This document shows, one piece after another, positions 24,801-37,204 of a stretch of 64,000 nt of DNA. The notes under the pieces are model-generated. The model made no database searches. It was not told the DNA's origin and worked only from the letters and a program-made list of their open reading frames with translations. Made by a program: the position numbers and the translations under genes. The DNA comes from Paraphysoderma sedebokerense (taxonomy: Eukaryota; Blastocladiomycota; Physodermatomycetes; Physodermatales; Physodermataceae): positions 86,452-150,451 of the forward strand of contig JAHLJZ010000061.1 in NCBI GenBank assembly GCA_025602915.1, in the 5' to 3' direction. Positions within the stretch are counted from its first letter, which is position 1; every line of letters starts with the position of its first letter.

Positions 24801-26447
24801 GCGGGTGAAGTGGACGTACGTACATGTTTTTCCAAAATTCAAAAATTTCCGGTCAATCCTTCGTTGGACCATTATGTTGATTTTGCTAACTTCGTTTTCC
24901 TTTCCTGCCATGATATTAGATTCGAAGACGGTTATTTTGTATGACATTACTTCTTGCACTAGCAGCCGGTGAAAATCCGGAACAAGATCTTGATGCTACT
25001 AGTGTGATGGCAAAAGAAAAAGATGTTGACGTTGGGACAGCCTCGGTTGTGCGATCAGCAGCTTGTAGAACTTTGGGTATCCTCGTAGGCTGGAAATGGT
25101 TGAGAGATGTAAGTCTATTTGATGCTCTCCACACATTACATCACACCACTTTCTTGCCATTCCTCCCTGGTAGTAATACCCATATGAATATACATGATAC
25201 TGGGTTCCTTTGATTTATTATGACACTGATAAACAATTTATTGCTCTCGTTCATATAAATACAAACAGGATTCTCAATATCTATCTGACGCCGCCACGAC
25301 GCTCATTTCTGCGTGTAGTGACTCTACCTTGACAGTTCGGGTCAGAGCCAGTTGGGCTTTGGCAAATTTATGCGATACCTTAGTTTTGATTTGTTGTGGA
25401 GAAAAATTGCTTGAAGGCGAAGATCCGTATGGACAGCATATTAACACAGAGGTTTCAACTCCGGAAGCTGAAAGAGTGCAAAGTGGAATAGAAACTATGG
25501 ACAGGGGTGCTGGCAAGAAGAATTCCGAAAATGGGCTACCCGAGGGGATACCTGCTGAATTAATTTTAAAAATTATGAAGACAGGAGTAATGATGGCCAA
25601 AGATAACGACAAGGTATCCTGTTCTTTTACGTACTAAGTGGAGCGTTTGGACAGTTTTGCTCATTCGCTTTAACATATTTTTAGTGCCGGGTGAATGGGG
25701 CACGGATTTTAGGGTCCATAATAAGAGTGTCTAATTCAGATGTATTGTCTGCTGAACGGGGGAAATTGTTGGAAGAATCGGTGCAGCTACTGTTGAAAAA
25801 TGTTAAAAGCGGCTCGTTAAAGGTAAGTGAGAAATTTCAATTATTACACAATCTTTTTTGCTGTCGGATTCTGAGAGATGCATTATTTTCGATAATCTGA
25901 CGAGAGCTGACGAGAGCCTTACTAGACCCGGTGGAATGCGTGTCATGCAATCACGAATTTTTTGCATAATCCGGTACTTCCGTTGTCAACGTGTGGGTGG
26001 ACAATTGGCCTTTACGAAACATTAACGTCGATCTTGAGTCACAAGAATTACAAAGTGCGGATACACGCTGTGAAAGCGTTGAGCGTGCCCAGTCGGCGGC
26101 AAGATTATGTGAACGCCAATGTATGGAAGAATGTTGTAGTTGGTATATTGGAGATGATGGAGAAATTAGAGAATGAACAGGTAGATTTCAATGAAGGAAG
26201 GTACAAGGCGCAATTAAAGGAATGCGGGATTTCTGCGTTGAACAAGTTAGTTGTCGTTGGTATCGGTTCTACTCCTGGAGATGATGATGGCAACATAGAT
26301 GGGGGTGGAGAAGGAGTGTCTAAAAGAAACGAAGTGGGGTCCTTAAAGCTGAATGCTGTGGTCGAGCAAGTGTTGAAGATGATTGTGAATAGTGAGGATG
26401 AAAGTGTAAGGTGTACCGTACCGGAGAGGATCAGACAATCGCTGTAA
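21833..26447 (+). CDS. HEATR6: HEAT repeat-containing protein 6 homologue
   Basis: Eleven exons (21833-21907, 22064-22285, 22497-22769, 22830-23753, 23831-23930, 24015-24300, 24416-24815, 24920-25108, 25269-25613, 25685-25822, 25926-26447) sum to 3474 nt with every phase consistent: 1157 residues, close to human HEATR6. The DUF4042-like region spans exon 4 (HKIKINALNLLLTMARVTG, RASGLVCIAAMLDGAKGYLG) after an S-rich linker. C-terminal HEAT repeats follow: VRVRASWALANLCDTLV, GARILGSIIRVSN, RWNACHAITNFLHNPVLPL and VRIHAVKALSVPSRRQDY. The role is poorly known, probably a scaffold. The start at 21833 yields MTSTANVIPQ and is the first ATG that splices in frame. Confidence 0.93.
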
Positions 26448-26767
26448 CAGCAACAGAATATATCGGCCATGAAAACCTACAAAGAATTATTCGCTATGAG
26501 TTTAAAATAGTATGCAGACAAGTTCATCATGTTAATATAGAAATTGCGAGGAGTTCTTAATTTAATTGGGAATTGTAGGTGATATGGCATTAGAGCGAGA
26601 CACGTCGGAAGGAACGCATTTCCTCTCCCTTCGAACATTCCTCAATCATCTCCCTTTTTCACATTTCTGACTTCTCTCCGTCGCTCTTTTTGATAAGTTA
26701 ATTGCCGCATTTATTTGCTCGCTCATCTAATCTGTACCAAGCACCCTCTAATCACGTCGAGTGTAAT
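26448..26767. promoter_or_regulatory. Promoter region, CT-rich near the start
   Basis: Spacer with a pyrimidine-rich leader at about 26630-26690 before the next ATG. The frame is open upstream to 26702, but no ATG precedes 26768. Confidence 0.4.
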
Positions 26768-28452
26768 ATGGCCACAGCGGTATCTTTTCCGTCCTTCGAG
26801 GATTCTTTCGGGACTCAGCAGACTTCGCAAAAACGACGACCTAACTCAAAGCGGAAACGAGGTTCAAATGGTTCCATGGATATGGGTATGAACGGGGGAA
26901 TGCAGCTTGTTAATCTAAACATGGTTCATGGTCATGGCAATAACGCAGGAGATATTGGAAAATCTAGAGTAGAAGAACTGGAAGACATGATCAGGCTGCA
27001 TTTGGGCACTGGAAAATTTTTCATCGTTGGTAAGTTTCTTTCCCTTTCTTCGAAAAAGAATACCTTTTGTACCTCTTTCTTCTTAGGGGAGTACTGATTA
27101 TGAGGGTGGAAAAAATGGTGTCTATGTCATGGTGCGACATTCAGCGCAAGTCCCTCGTCGTCTCCCCTTCGCGAGAATTATCTTTCTTTCTCGGATTCTC
27201 TCTCTGTACAAAATTTTCGTGGAAAAGTCACTAAATTCTCTGCCTTTACTATCAAAATTTACTTTGTGCATTTGCATTCATCCCGCCCCTGTCGCCATTC
27301 TATCGACCGCCGACCGTTTTGGGTTTCTTCCGACTTCATAGCTGCGGCATTGCGAGAGATCGATGAAGACAAATTATACGAACCGTCGACAAAATCAATC
27401 TATTCTTATGCAAAAGCAAAGTTTCAGTTTTCGAGGCGAACGACAAACACATATCTATGTTCAGCGTCCGTTTACGAATCGATAGTCGAAGACTACGGCC
27501 TCCCCATTCCTTGTTCCATCTCCCATATCCGATCACTACACAAATTTTCAGAGGACACGAGAAGACATATCTGGAAACTGATATGCAATTCAGGAACCAA
27601 TATCACCGAAGAAACAGTAATGAGTATGATACTGAAATTTGAAACCGGTGTCTCCTTCACCGATCTCGGTAATGAACTATACGTTCCAAAGTTGGTTATA
27701 GATGCTGCTAAAAAAGTCATTGGGAAATGTCAATTTGATTTGGATCCTGCTTCATGTGCTTTTGCCAATTCAGTTCACGCTAGTAACCTGTCGAATATGA
27801 ACCGATCTATGTCGTCTGCGACGCAGTTAATTGCCACCACTTTCTTTGACGAATCGATGAACGGACTCCATCAGAAATGGTGGGGTGATGTTTGGATGTT
27901 TCCGCCATTTGGTAGTGACGGTGATGGAACAGTAAGGCAACGAGCGTGGTTCGAGACAGCCGAAAACAAATTCAGGGACGGCGAAATCAATAGCTGCCTT
28001 GCGTTACTTAAAGTCACCAGTTCGTCATCATCCTCATCATCCTCCACTACACATCCTAATATGCAAAGCAACGTCGGAATGGGAATGAATAATATAAATA
28101 AAATAAACGCGACAATTGGCAATAACTCAAATGGCGGAAATAATACCTGGATGAAGTATCCTTGGTGTATGCTAAATTGCAAGTTAGATTTTCTTACTCC
28201 GACAGGGAAAGAAAAGAATGTCAACGATGAAAGTTATGTTGTGGTGTATCTGTAAGTTTTGCTAATTTCTTCGCACTTGTGAACTTTTCCTGTTCTGCTT
28301 AAATTTGCAATCTTCCTTACTGTTAACTAATGACATCTTGTACTTCACACATCAACAGTGGCCATAATCCAGACTCCTTCTGTCGCGAATTTTCCAAAAT
28401 TGGATTCATTCCTGGTTACAACTCCTGGTCCGGTCATACATATTCTCATTAA
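26768..28452 (+). CDS. Phage/ParB-like N-terminal region fused to a degenerate Dam-type adenine methyltransferase domain
   Basis: Three exons (26768-27029, 27342-28251, 28359-28452) sum to 1266 nt, 421 residues. Residues ~1-75 are low complexity with a basic cluster KRRPNSKRKRG (possible nuclear signal). Residues ~80-190 (GKFFIVGAALREIDEDKLY, then SYAKAKFQFSRRTTNTYL and DTRRHIWKLICNSG) follow the pattern of bacterial/phage N-terminal domains of the 'GraLREIrd.rLY...YCrerwGfsRsraYqli' type. Residues ~220-415 resemble phage Dam-type N6-adenine methyltransferases: VPKLVIDAAKKVIGKCQFDL, DPASCAFAN, WWGDVWMFPPFG, LDFLTPTGK, VVVYLGHNPDSF. Motif IV reads FPPF rather than (N/D)PPY, so activity is doubtful. 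A poly-serine/asparagine insert lies between the blocks. Identification is by pattern, not search; origin by ancient transfer is inference. Confidence 0.6.
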
Positions 28453-29620
28453 GCGACATCGATAATCACCCTGTCCTATTTTGCCATCAGCGTTTGTTAG
28501 GTTATAGATTACAAGTTGCCTTTTGGAGTTGGTAGATTAGAATATATGTAAAGCGTTTTGAACAACTTGTATTTATATCTATTGAAATTGCCGATTCTCT
28601 ATTCATTTGCTTTTAGTCGTCTTTATTCTTTCGTTTTCGAATTCAATTCGCGTTCTCTTAATACATTCAATCGCAGGAGAAACCTTAAACTTTAATTTAT
28701 TTTTTAAATTTATCTTCAACTATCTCTTTCTTTCTCTCTTCTTGAACTAAATTTTTTTGTATGATAATATTGAAGGAAGAGAGAGTGAGAAATTAAACCT
28801 GAAAACAGAACGAATGAGTAAACTTGGCAGATTTTTGAGTGTCCCTAATGATGTTAGTACGACGATATTTTTTACATGCAGTGCTGACTCTTGAGTGTAG
28901 AATCTACAGTACTGGTCCTCCCTATTTTGAGATAATTTGTTGAAAACAATACAGAAGATCGTGAAACGCTTTTCTGCCGATTCTAGGTGGTGCGATTGGA
29001 GTTTTAGATCTAGAACGTGATTGTGAATACCGTCTTCGCTCTCGGTAGTTGGAAACAAGGGTAATATTCATTAGAAAGGGGCCAAACAAATTGTAGAATA
29101 AAGATCCACCCGTAATCTAACTTGCTTAATAATTAATCTGATTTTACGATTTTCAAAGAGAGCGTATAGCCAAATCCTTATTAGTTGTGAATTCCCAACT
29201 GCTTTCGACCAACGCGATAAATAAATGGATGCTGAGTGTAGGCATTTATCGGCCATGTTGTCGATTGGCATGCATCGCAGATTCTATTAATATGGAGTTT
29301 AGATAAACACTCTGTGCCCTGTGGAGTGTGGCACATGAAGAAGTCTCGAACGCATTTCCCACACTCGAGTCTCGATCGTGCTAGTCTGCTGGAAATGTTC
29401 TCGATTCAATCCTTTATTAATGTTCGCCGTTTTTTCACTGTTTTTTCACCTAATTTCCAATATGCAGATATTTGAGCTCCGACCTGTGACTTGAGAGTGA
29501 CTTGAGTCTTCTGGTCTCTTCGAGTCCCACTGTCTGGCTCCCGAACCGCGCCTGAGGCAAGCATTTTTAGCGTCTAGAATGGCCGAGACGGGTACAGAAG
29601 TATTGTGTACTGATCGCGGA
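28453..29620. other. Gene-poor spacer
   Basis: AT-rich DNA after the methyltransferase-like gene. Minus-strand open frames at 28747-29058 and 29071-29271 are short and without family resemblance. Nothing else is recognised. Confidence 0.4.
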
Positions 29621-29756
29621 CCATGCCCTTGAATTCAGATTGGCGAAGGAATACATAATTTATAATTACAGAATACAAACTATTTATGTTAAGGAGTACT
29701 ACATACAATTAAAATGTCACGTGGTAATAACCATTGGCAAATCATGCCCTCCTTAT

Positions 29757-30480
29757 GTCTTCCCTCCTCAGCTGAGTTTGCAGTTGGCATTCACTCCTCC
29801 TACCGTCTACATTCTACCATACAAGCGCAGTACACTAGAATTGAGCGAACAGAAGGGATCCTGTTTTTGTTAATCGGTATGGCTGACTCCTAAATCCAGA
29901 ACGTTGAATACCTTACTTACCAGACTTTTCGATTCCATCGATCAACGCTGTAAATCTCTGAAAGGAACGGTTCAATCCATACAAGAAGAAATCAATGATA
30001 ATGCTAAAAAAATAAACAACAAGATCGACGTGATTCAAGCGGAGCTCAAGAGGGATGTTGGGAATGTATATGAGCTCCAGTGGGGCCCTCAATTGCCAGG
30101 TACTGCCAGCAATTCATAACCTTTGTAAGTTTGTGCGTAGGCGATTGTTAAAGGTCGGCTCTTCTGGCGGCTTCCGAATTTAATGTCTTCCTTCAACGAT
30201 ACTGACAGGGAAGATGTCCTCACTGTGCAAGACGAGCATTCAAAAACACTAATAACATCAAAGTACGTTTGAATTCTTTTTTGCTCCGTCATGCATATAG
30301 ATTTCTGGTAACGATGGCTTTTCTAGGATGGCAATTTGATGGATAAACTGAAAGACTAGGCCACGAGCTACAATCGAAATCGAGGGATGGCCAAAATGAA
30401 GGCGGAAGACTCAAATGTTAGATACAAAAAGTTTTTCGAACTCATCAAGGATGCAAATTGTCTGATGATCAGTATAGGTA
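29757..30480 (+). pseudogene. Dead copy of the multicopy family whose intact member is at 61782
   Basis: Shares the conserved 5' flank (29757-29850, CTGAGTTTGC then a CTACCGTCTACATTCTAC-type stretch) and the start GGTATGGCTGACTCC at 29877-29890. ATG 29879 is followed by a stop codon at 29891-29893. Later segments still match the intact gene: the coiled-coil exon (CTCAAGAGGGATGTTGG region ~30047), GAAGATGTCCTCACTG (~30201), the donor region AAAGTACGTTTG, and exon 2 GATGGCAATTTGATGGATAAA with an in-frame stop after CTGAAAGAC. Beyond 30480 only the shared 3' flank remains; the nuclease-like C-terminal exons are missing. Confidence 0.75.
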
Positions 30481-32243
30481 ACTAAGTCCGGAATAATACG
30501 CGTTCTTCAAAAAGGCGATCCTACGAACATACGAACATGTTGTGAAAAAGAAAAGCTAGAATATAGTCGCATCATCAAGGGATTAAACGGGATGCAATTA
30601 TCCATAATATAAGTAGATAAGAACTGAATCTGAACCCACATTGTAACGATTCTTCATCCTCCGTCTCTACTTCGATACTTATCGACGCATTTTATCACTT
30701 GTTTCACGGTACGAAGAAGTTCTTTTGTGTGTATACTCACTTCATTACTATTGCGATTGATAGAAACGGCTGTAGTAATGCCACTTCAACAAATGCGTCT
30801 GGTTATGTTACATCAACGATAACAAATCTGTAGAACTTCCGCTTTATTCTTCATTACTACTCTTTTGGCTTCTTCTGGAGACAGGACAAGCAAATCCGAA
30901 TCTTGAATACATATCTTGGAATTGAAAAACGGCATTTTAAAATTGATTATCGTAAGTTTTTTCCTTTCAATGCTGCTGTATCTGAACTAATATGACGAAG
31001 AGTCAGTGAAAGGATACCAAATATATGGTCTGCAAGGGGACTAAGAAAGGTCCGACGGAAATCTAGTCTTCCTCTGCGTCGAAACACGGACTTCTTTTAA
31101 TCTGGTTCGACTAAAACCTAAGTCGATTCAACAGAGAGTAGGCCAGAGTCGCGACTTTCCTCACGGATTCGAAATATCAACTTCAGGAAGTCGGTTTCCT
31201 ATTAAATAGGTGCGAGTGATATCAGAGTACCAAAAATATTAGGAAGAATTGAAAGAATCACAATAGTCGAATCCATGGACGGCTTGAGCAAAAGTCGAGT
31301 ACTGGTTTAAATTTTTAATTAATCACTCAAGGACACGATTGACGCTTGAAGTTACGTCAGGGGTGTGAGTGTGACCCTCTCATGTTTACCCAATTTGGTA
31401 GAAGTATTTTTTTTGTTCAATTGGACCAAGCCTTTATCTTCCCTGATGCTCCTCATATTGGGACAATCTGGTTTTCAGCTTGTACATGACCACAATCGTC
31501 GGACCTCTTACAATCTTCCAATGTCGATGGTATTTTAAGATTCCTCTACCGAGATTGTCCTCTTTGGATAATTACTTGCCACGTTCATGATATTGTCGAC
31601 GGGAGTAGATTTCTTTTTTATTCTAACGCTTACTTAACGTCTTGTTTCAAATTGTTTCAAACACGACTGACATTAAAGGCGGATCTGGAAACCAAGACAA
31701 CTTAGAATCTGAACAGCGAACAGGAAAAACAAGCTATTAAGTTGGAGGATATGTTGTCAAAGAAGATATCTTGAAGAATATAGGAATCAAGGGAATCAAT
31801 ATGCATTGGTTTAAGGCGTCGAAATATCTGGTAAAGCGATTTAGAAGATACTGTAACACATTTCGCGTATGATAATAGATGTGATTGCGTTCGCCTTATA
31901 TAATCTACTAGACAAAACGCATTAGATTCTGGATAAGGAGGTGATGAACGAGCTCTTTCTCCGGCCCCAAAATTTGGAGTACTCATTAAATGGAAGGGTT
32001 CGCTTCGCTGGTTCATTGATCAGGAGGTGAACATATAGCCTTACGACGAATACGTCAGACCTCGTAACTGAAGAGGGAGCCGCAGAATTTGTAAATGATT
32101 TTACACTGTATAATGAAATTATAAAGAATTATATTTTTAGTAAGGTTGAAGATATTCCAATCTTAGAAAGTCCGACATCCGCGACGGGTGACACCGAAAA
32201 TTTACATCAAGAGATAATAATTACAAGGGATTTAAATCAAATA
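30481..32243. other. Degenerate spacer; 30481-30840 matches the 3' flank of the multicopy family
   Basis: The first ~360 bp (GTAACTAAGTCCGGAATAAT, then CATCGACGCATTTTATCA and GCGTCTGGTTATGTTACA) recur at 63080-63420 after the intact copy. The remaining 1.4 kb has scattered stops in all frames and no gene I can support. Confidence 0.55.
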
Positions 32244-33300
32244 TTACATGTTCAAGCTGTGTTTTCGGTGTATAAATGTATCATTTTTCGGTTGCTGAAT
32301 AGGGTTACTATTTCTTGTGGGTTGAGGCTTCGGATTAGAGAACCGATAATGGCCATCTGCAACTTGAAACAAGGTGGTGACAGGAGGCAGTTTCGGTTTG
32401 TCGAGAATTTTAGGTTGTGAATCGTTTGAATAAAAAGTATTGTAAGGGTTTATTGGCGATTGAAGCTTATCTAAGTCTTTGTAAAAGTTAGAAAGTGATC
32501 TGATTATGCCGAACTCTCGGGAAGTCGTAATGAACACGAATAAGATTGTACCTTGTCGCTCCGATGACGTACTACTGTCGTCCGGATTATCTCGTGATGT
32601 AAGTTCAAGAGGTCTGTTATGTCTTAGTCTAGAGTAATAATCGGTCGGTATGTGGACCAGATTGTGAGGCGGAAGAGGCAATTTCCCATCACTGATGTCT
32701 TTTGGGGTGTAGTATGAAGCCAAGTGAAATCGACGTTTATCTGCCGTCACAACTGATAATACTTTCTTGTGTAGCAGTTCTGAGAAAGGTATAAATTCTT
32801 CGGCATTATCGTCTTCTTTTTGAACATATGCGACAAAGTCACCAAAGTCCTTTGAGGAAGACCATCCTGCAAAAAGCGTGTCAGTGAATGAGGTTCGCCC
32901 ATTTAATATTAATATCAATGACAATTCGTACTCAAGCCATCAGTCCACCTTATTATACCAGCTTCTTCCTCATCCCAGACAAAAATTGCACCTGGAGAAG
33001 TTCTCGTTAATATAAAACGCCTATTTGCCGTTGGGTAATTAAAGTTATGAGCCCGAATACCTGATTTTATAGAGCGTCTATCAGTTTCCCTTAGTCTTCG
33101 TTTGATGCGAGGCAACACCCCCTGCCTTGCAGCTTTGTAGTAGGAGTGATTAGTGAAAGCAGTCGTTAAAAACCCGTTGAGGAAATCGTTGATGAATGAG
33201 TTCACCAATGCATGCAGGAGAAAAGAGATATCACCATACCTTCAATTAAAATTAGAGCTTGCCATATAGAGTTCACATAGCCAAAAAATGTTTCTTTCAT
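32244..33300 (-). CDS. WOPR (Gti1/Pac2/Wor1-type) transcription factor
   Basis: Four exons (33240-33300, 33061-33132, 32932-32991, 32244-32866) sum to 816 nt, 271 residues. The WOPR DNA-binding fold is recognisable: ETFFGYVNSIWQALILIEAA, RQGVLPRIKRRLRETDRRSI, KSGAIFVWDEEEAGIIRWTD, GLRWSSSKDFGDFVAY, and the second half KKVLSVVTADKRRFHLASYY, then TPKDISDGKLPLP. Known members (Candida Wor1, Histoplasma Ryp1, Gti1, Pac2) are master regulators of morphological switching. The C-terminal ~110 residues are P/N/S-rich, as usual. The second intron (32992-33060, 69 nt) is a multiple of three without stop codons. The start ATG 33300 places the domain at the extreme N-terminus, as in relatives. Confidence 0.85.
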
Positions 33301-36300
33301 CTTAACTACTTAATTTATATGGACAGAATTATGTTGGCACCTAACTAGAGACTAAAAAGGACTAAAAAAGTTTGAACCAGAATATCTCCCAAACGGAAAG
33401 ATGAGTTTGAAATGGGGCCACGGAGTTTGAAATGGTGGCGATCTGTACAGGTATCAGAATAAAAAGGTATGGATGTTGATTTGATACAGGATAACTTCTT
33501 TTAACCCCCTTTTCATTAGGGAAGAGGGCTTTATTTCTTTGAATGGAGTGGTCGGACCAAACAAGTTAGGGTTTACCGAACATGGATCTAGATCATGCGT
33601 TCGGACATGACAGATTGCATGAGATACGAGATTTTCTCAAGGATGGGGATAGGGACTTTTGGGAGGCTGGTAAAAGGGACGCAAAAAAAAATTCCCGATA
33701 TTAGCAATGGGGATCTCAAAACAAAAATGAATGTATTTCCCAACTTCTAAATGCTAAAAACAAGAGTCACAATGTAGCACCAGCTGTCGCCAGGTTTGTC
33801 AGCTGCAACGCCTTGCTTCACTGAAGTCAATATGCACCAACGCTATCAACTTCTGTTTATATCAGCACAATATGGAGTACAATAAATTTTAAGAAGATAA
33901 TTGCATCTCCAGTGGCTATTGGACCAATGCCATGCTTGAAACCTCAGATGCCACTCCCGGTCCGATATTCTTTGATAGCCAAATGCTTTTAACATGACGA
34001 CTGTCTTCATGCTAAGTCGAATGTCCGCTTACGCCGTTGCTTATTCGCTTGTTTAGCAATATGCTGTGGCCGAATAAGATGCCAAGTATTGTTTTGTCAT
34101 TCCTCGCCATGTTGGCTTGCCCCTGAGCGGTGGGCAGTACTCGGCCAGTATCGTGTAGTACAATAGGCATCCAAATCTGCCCAGACCCATAGAGACCGGA
34201 TGACGACAAAGCCAGGAATAACTTATGAAAACGATTATTATCTAGAACAGCGAAAAAAAACTCACACCATCTTTACGTCGAATATCGATGGAGGAATGTA
34301 TCCCAATTAATCCCAGTTAATACCATTGATATCAACTCCAAAAAATATAATGCAGGTATTGGAACTTTGATCATTTATCAGCTTTCAGTCACAGTTTTAT
34401 TTTTTTCGTGCAAGTGTATTTTTGATTAATTTAGGGACGAAAAGAAACAAGAAAATTGCAAGTTGAATGAACATCAATCACTGAATTAGAAGCCGATACC
34501 TTCTATATGACGAATTCTCGAATCGAAACCGAATTACAAGTGCATATTAGGTTTCAGTTGTGGGACGGTGTTGTACACCTATCGCAACATTATGTCGTGA
34601 AAGAGGAATGTGTTCTCTGATACCAGACAAAAAGTATGGCTATTCGGTAGAATGAAGTGCATCCATAGTATTGAAGCATCTGATACCTTTTCGATTACCA
34701 ATAGGCAACACCTCAGATCTATACCGCGGTCCGCTATACGCATTACGCAAAATCTTTTCGTCAGAGAAAACCATTGCGTTGATATGTAAGAGTTCGGAAA
34801 CTTTGGAATCTATTTTTTCTGCTGCATATGGTGGTATAACCGCTAACGTTTTGTATATAACTATATATGCAGTCGCATTAGGCCACAAACTAGAACCTGG
34901 GTCGAGTTCTGGCTTCCGCGTTTTCACCAAGTGACGCATCATGTGTCAGGTTTCTTTCTAGTTACATGATCTATATTGCAATAGCATATCAGTGAATACA
35001 GTGCATTCATTTTCAATTTATTTAATATCTAATGTTTGAAAACTTTTCAGACAATATCGATCATCGGGCGGCAGAAGCACGAAATTTATGGCTCGCAATT
35101 GCGAAACTGGAGCTATCAACCTACCCTTAGCCAATCCCACCAGCGGTTATATAATCGTAGGTCGAAGATCGGTTTTAACATATATAAAAGGAGCATAAAA
35201 ACGAGTTGTGTAAACTGTAAAGCCGGCTCCCATTCTAACAGCGCTCCTTACGGAAGGTACAAATCAGAATCAAGGCGACACAAAATCCCCCCAGTGCGTC
35301 ACCGTCGACTGGCCTCGAATACCCCACCCCTTTCATCAATGTCAACACGAGGAGACATGCAGCATGGAACGATCGCACAACGCCTGTGTCAAAGGTTTAA
35401 CCGACCGTTATGTGTAATAGGCTAAACTCTAAGTGCTAATGTCTTACCCTGGCATGGTTTGCCCGACGAGCGGAGGAAAGAGTTTACCTCTCCGTTCAGA
35501 AGGCTCTGGCCGGTTTATGGTAGGGACTTTGTAGGGCAGTCTTGGGTTTCCGGTCGAATACTGCTTTACGAAGTTTTGTGATCAGCCATAGAATGGTTCG
35601 CCCATTCAAGTATTCAAAATTTCACAGGGCCTCGATTCTAATTCCTCGATGGGAGTGTAGATAGTAAACCCTCCTCCGAACCGCCGATTAGAGCATCCTG
35701 TAGTGTCTAGATTCAGAACGGAAGGGTCATATGAGCCGATACCAATGGGTTATATTGTCAGTCGGAGACCCTGGGAGAACATAAGATGCATACGAGTCTC
35801 GACTCTCTGTTTCTGGAAGGAGAGTACTGTACTTTGCAACATTTTATGGATCGCGCAAGGAGATGTGGTTTGGAGATGCTTTCAAGCCGGAAGGTTCAAA
35901 ATCGGATTTTGGTGTTACAATTCACTATCTCGCTTAGTCTACTTATTTATTACTAACTTATAGATAGGAGTGTAATTGTGTGAATATTTATTCGATCAAT
36001 ATATGTCTGTTTATTTTAATATTTACGGACATTCGGTCACGGATGTTTCCCAGCTCCCTCGACATATTCGGATGCCAACTTAGAGTTGCCAACTCATGTT
36101 TCAGTTGATGCATTAGGTATTCACTTTATCTTCATTCATTGAGTTTTCGTTGGATATATCATCATTCAAATTTTCTCACGCTTCACCCCAGCTGGCCCCT
36201 TCCTTCCCTGGCTCGACAGACAGCAAGACGTTTATTCCGGCGACATGATCAACCGAGCATACATTTAATCACTGTCCGTTGAATCGAAATCCCCAAACAT

Positions 36301-37204
36301 TGTCGAGGAGATGATTAAAGGAAAGCGGCTCTCCATTTCGAGTTCGATTGTATTATATGTATTTACTCAGTCTGTATTTTGGTAGACTGTAAATTACAAT
36401 CGTCGAAGATGGATAGTAGATAATATTTTCAGGTGAACTTAAGAGAGGTTTTCTATAATCCGTTGCATCCAGGAAGCTTAAATATCTGTCCATCTTCAAG
36501 AGGGTTCCGTTTCGATTCAGTCGTTCTCCATTTTGTCCTAGGTCGATGTAATTCTCAACACCGTCGCATATTCAGCATCTCAAATCCGTTGATACACTAG
36601 CGCCACTTTTCACTCTCCTCTCCATCCATCTTTCGCCATCTGAAGAAGTTGACTCAGAAGCGAAAGAATTGGTCATTTTCACGCGTGTCAAGGCTTGACG
36701 GTGGAGAATTCAGAAGAACTATCCCTCTACATAGGTGGCTTGATTGGTTTATCTAAACCCGCTGCGTTCAGCAATCCATGAAAGAGCTATTTGATGAGAC
36801 TACACTTCAATATCTGGAAGTCTGGTCAAACCCAAATTCAGAACAGTATTCGCGAAGTAAACGGCAATTGGTATTATTCCGTAAGTGCAAATTGACTTAA
36901 CCCGCAACACTTACCTCGGCTTTCTTGTCAACCTCTTGCGCAGTGAGACAGCATATAGGAAGTTACTTCCCCTCAAAGCCGACACAGTGCTAATCCTCAA
37001 ATTTCTCCCAGTTCTCAGAATTGCTGGAACTTAAATCAGCGAGAAATTGACAAATCTTGCAGCATTGCTGCGAAAGCTCACAAAACAGGGAAATTCAAAA
37101 TACATCTGTGATTTTCTACCTCGTCCATCCATTTTCATATCCCCATATCAACATCAAATTGTAAACGTAAAACTGATCGTTTATCGCATTGCGAAGTAGT
37201 CATT
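33301..37204. other. 3.9-kb gene-poor region
   Basis: Frames are broken throughout. The longest open frames (34640-34942 minus, 34671-34934 plus, 35036-35425 plus) overlap each other or lack any motif. It may hold decayed mobile DNA, but I find no transposase, reverse transcriptase or clear terminal repeats. The last ~100 bp is the promoter side of the next peroxin. Confidence 0.45.

Noticed and set aside
34640-34942. 100-codon minus and 87-codon plus frames
   Set aside because: Mirror-image frames with no recognisable domain or neighbouring exons in a degenerate region; coding status cannot be supported.
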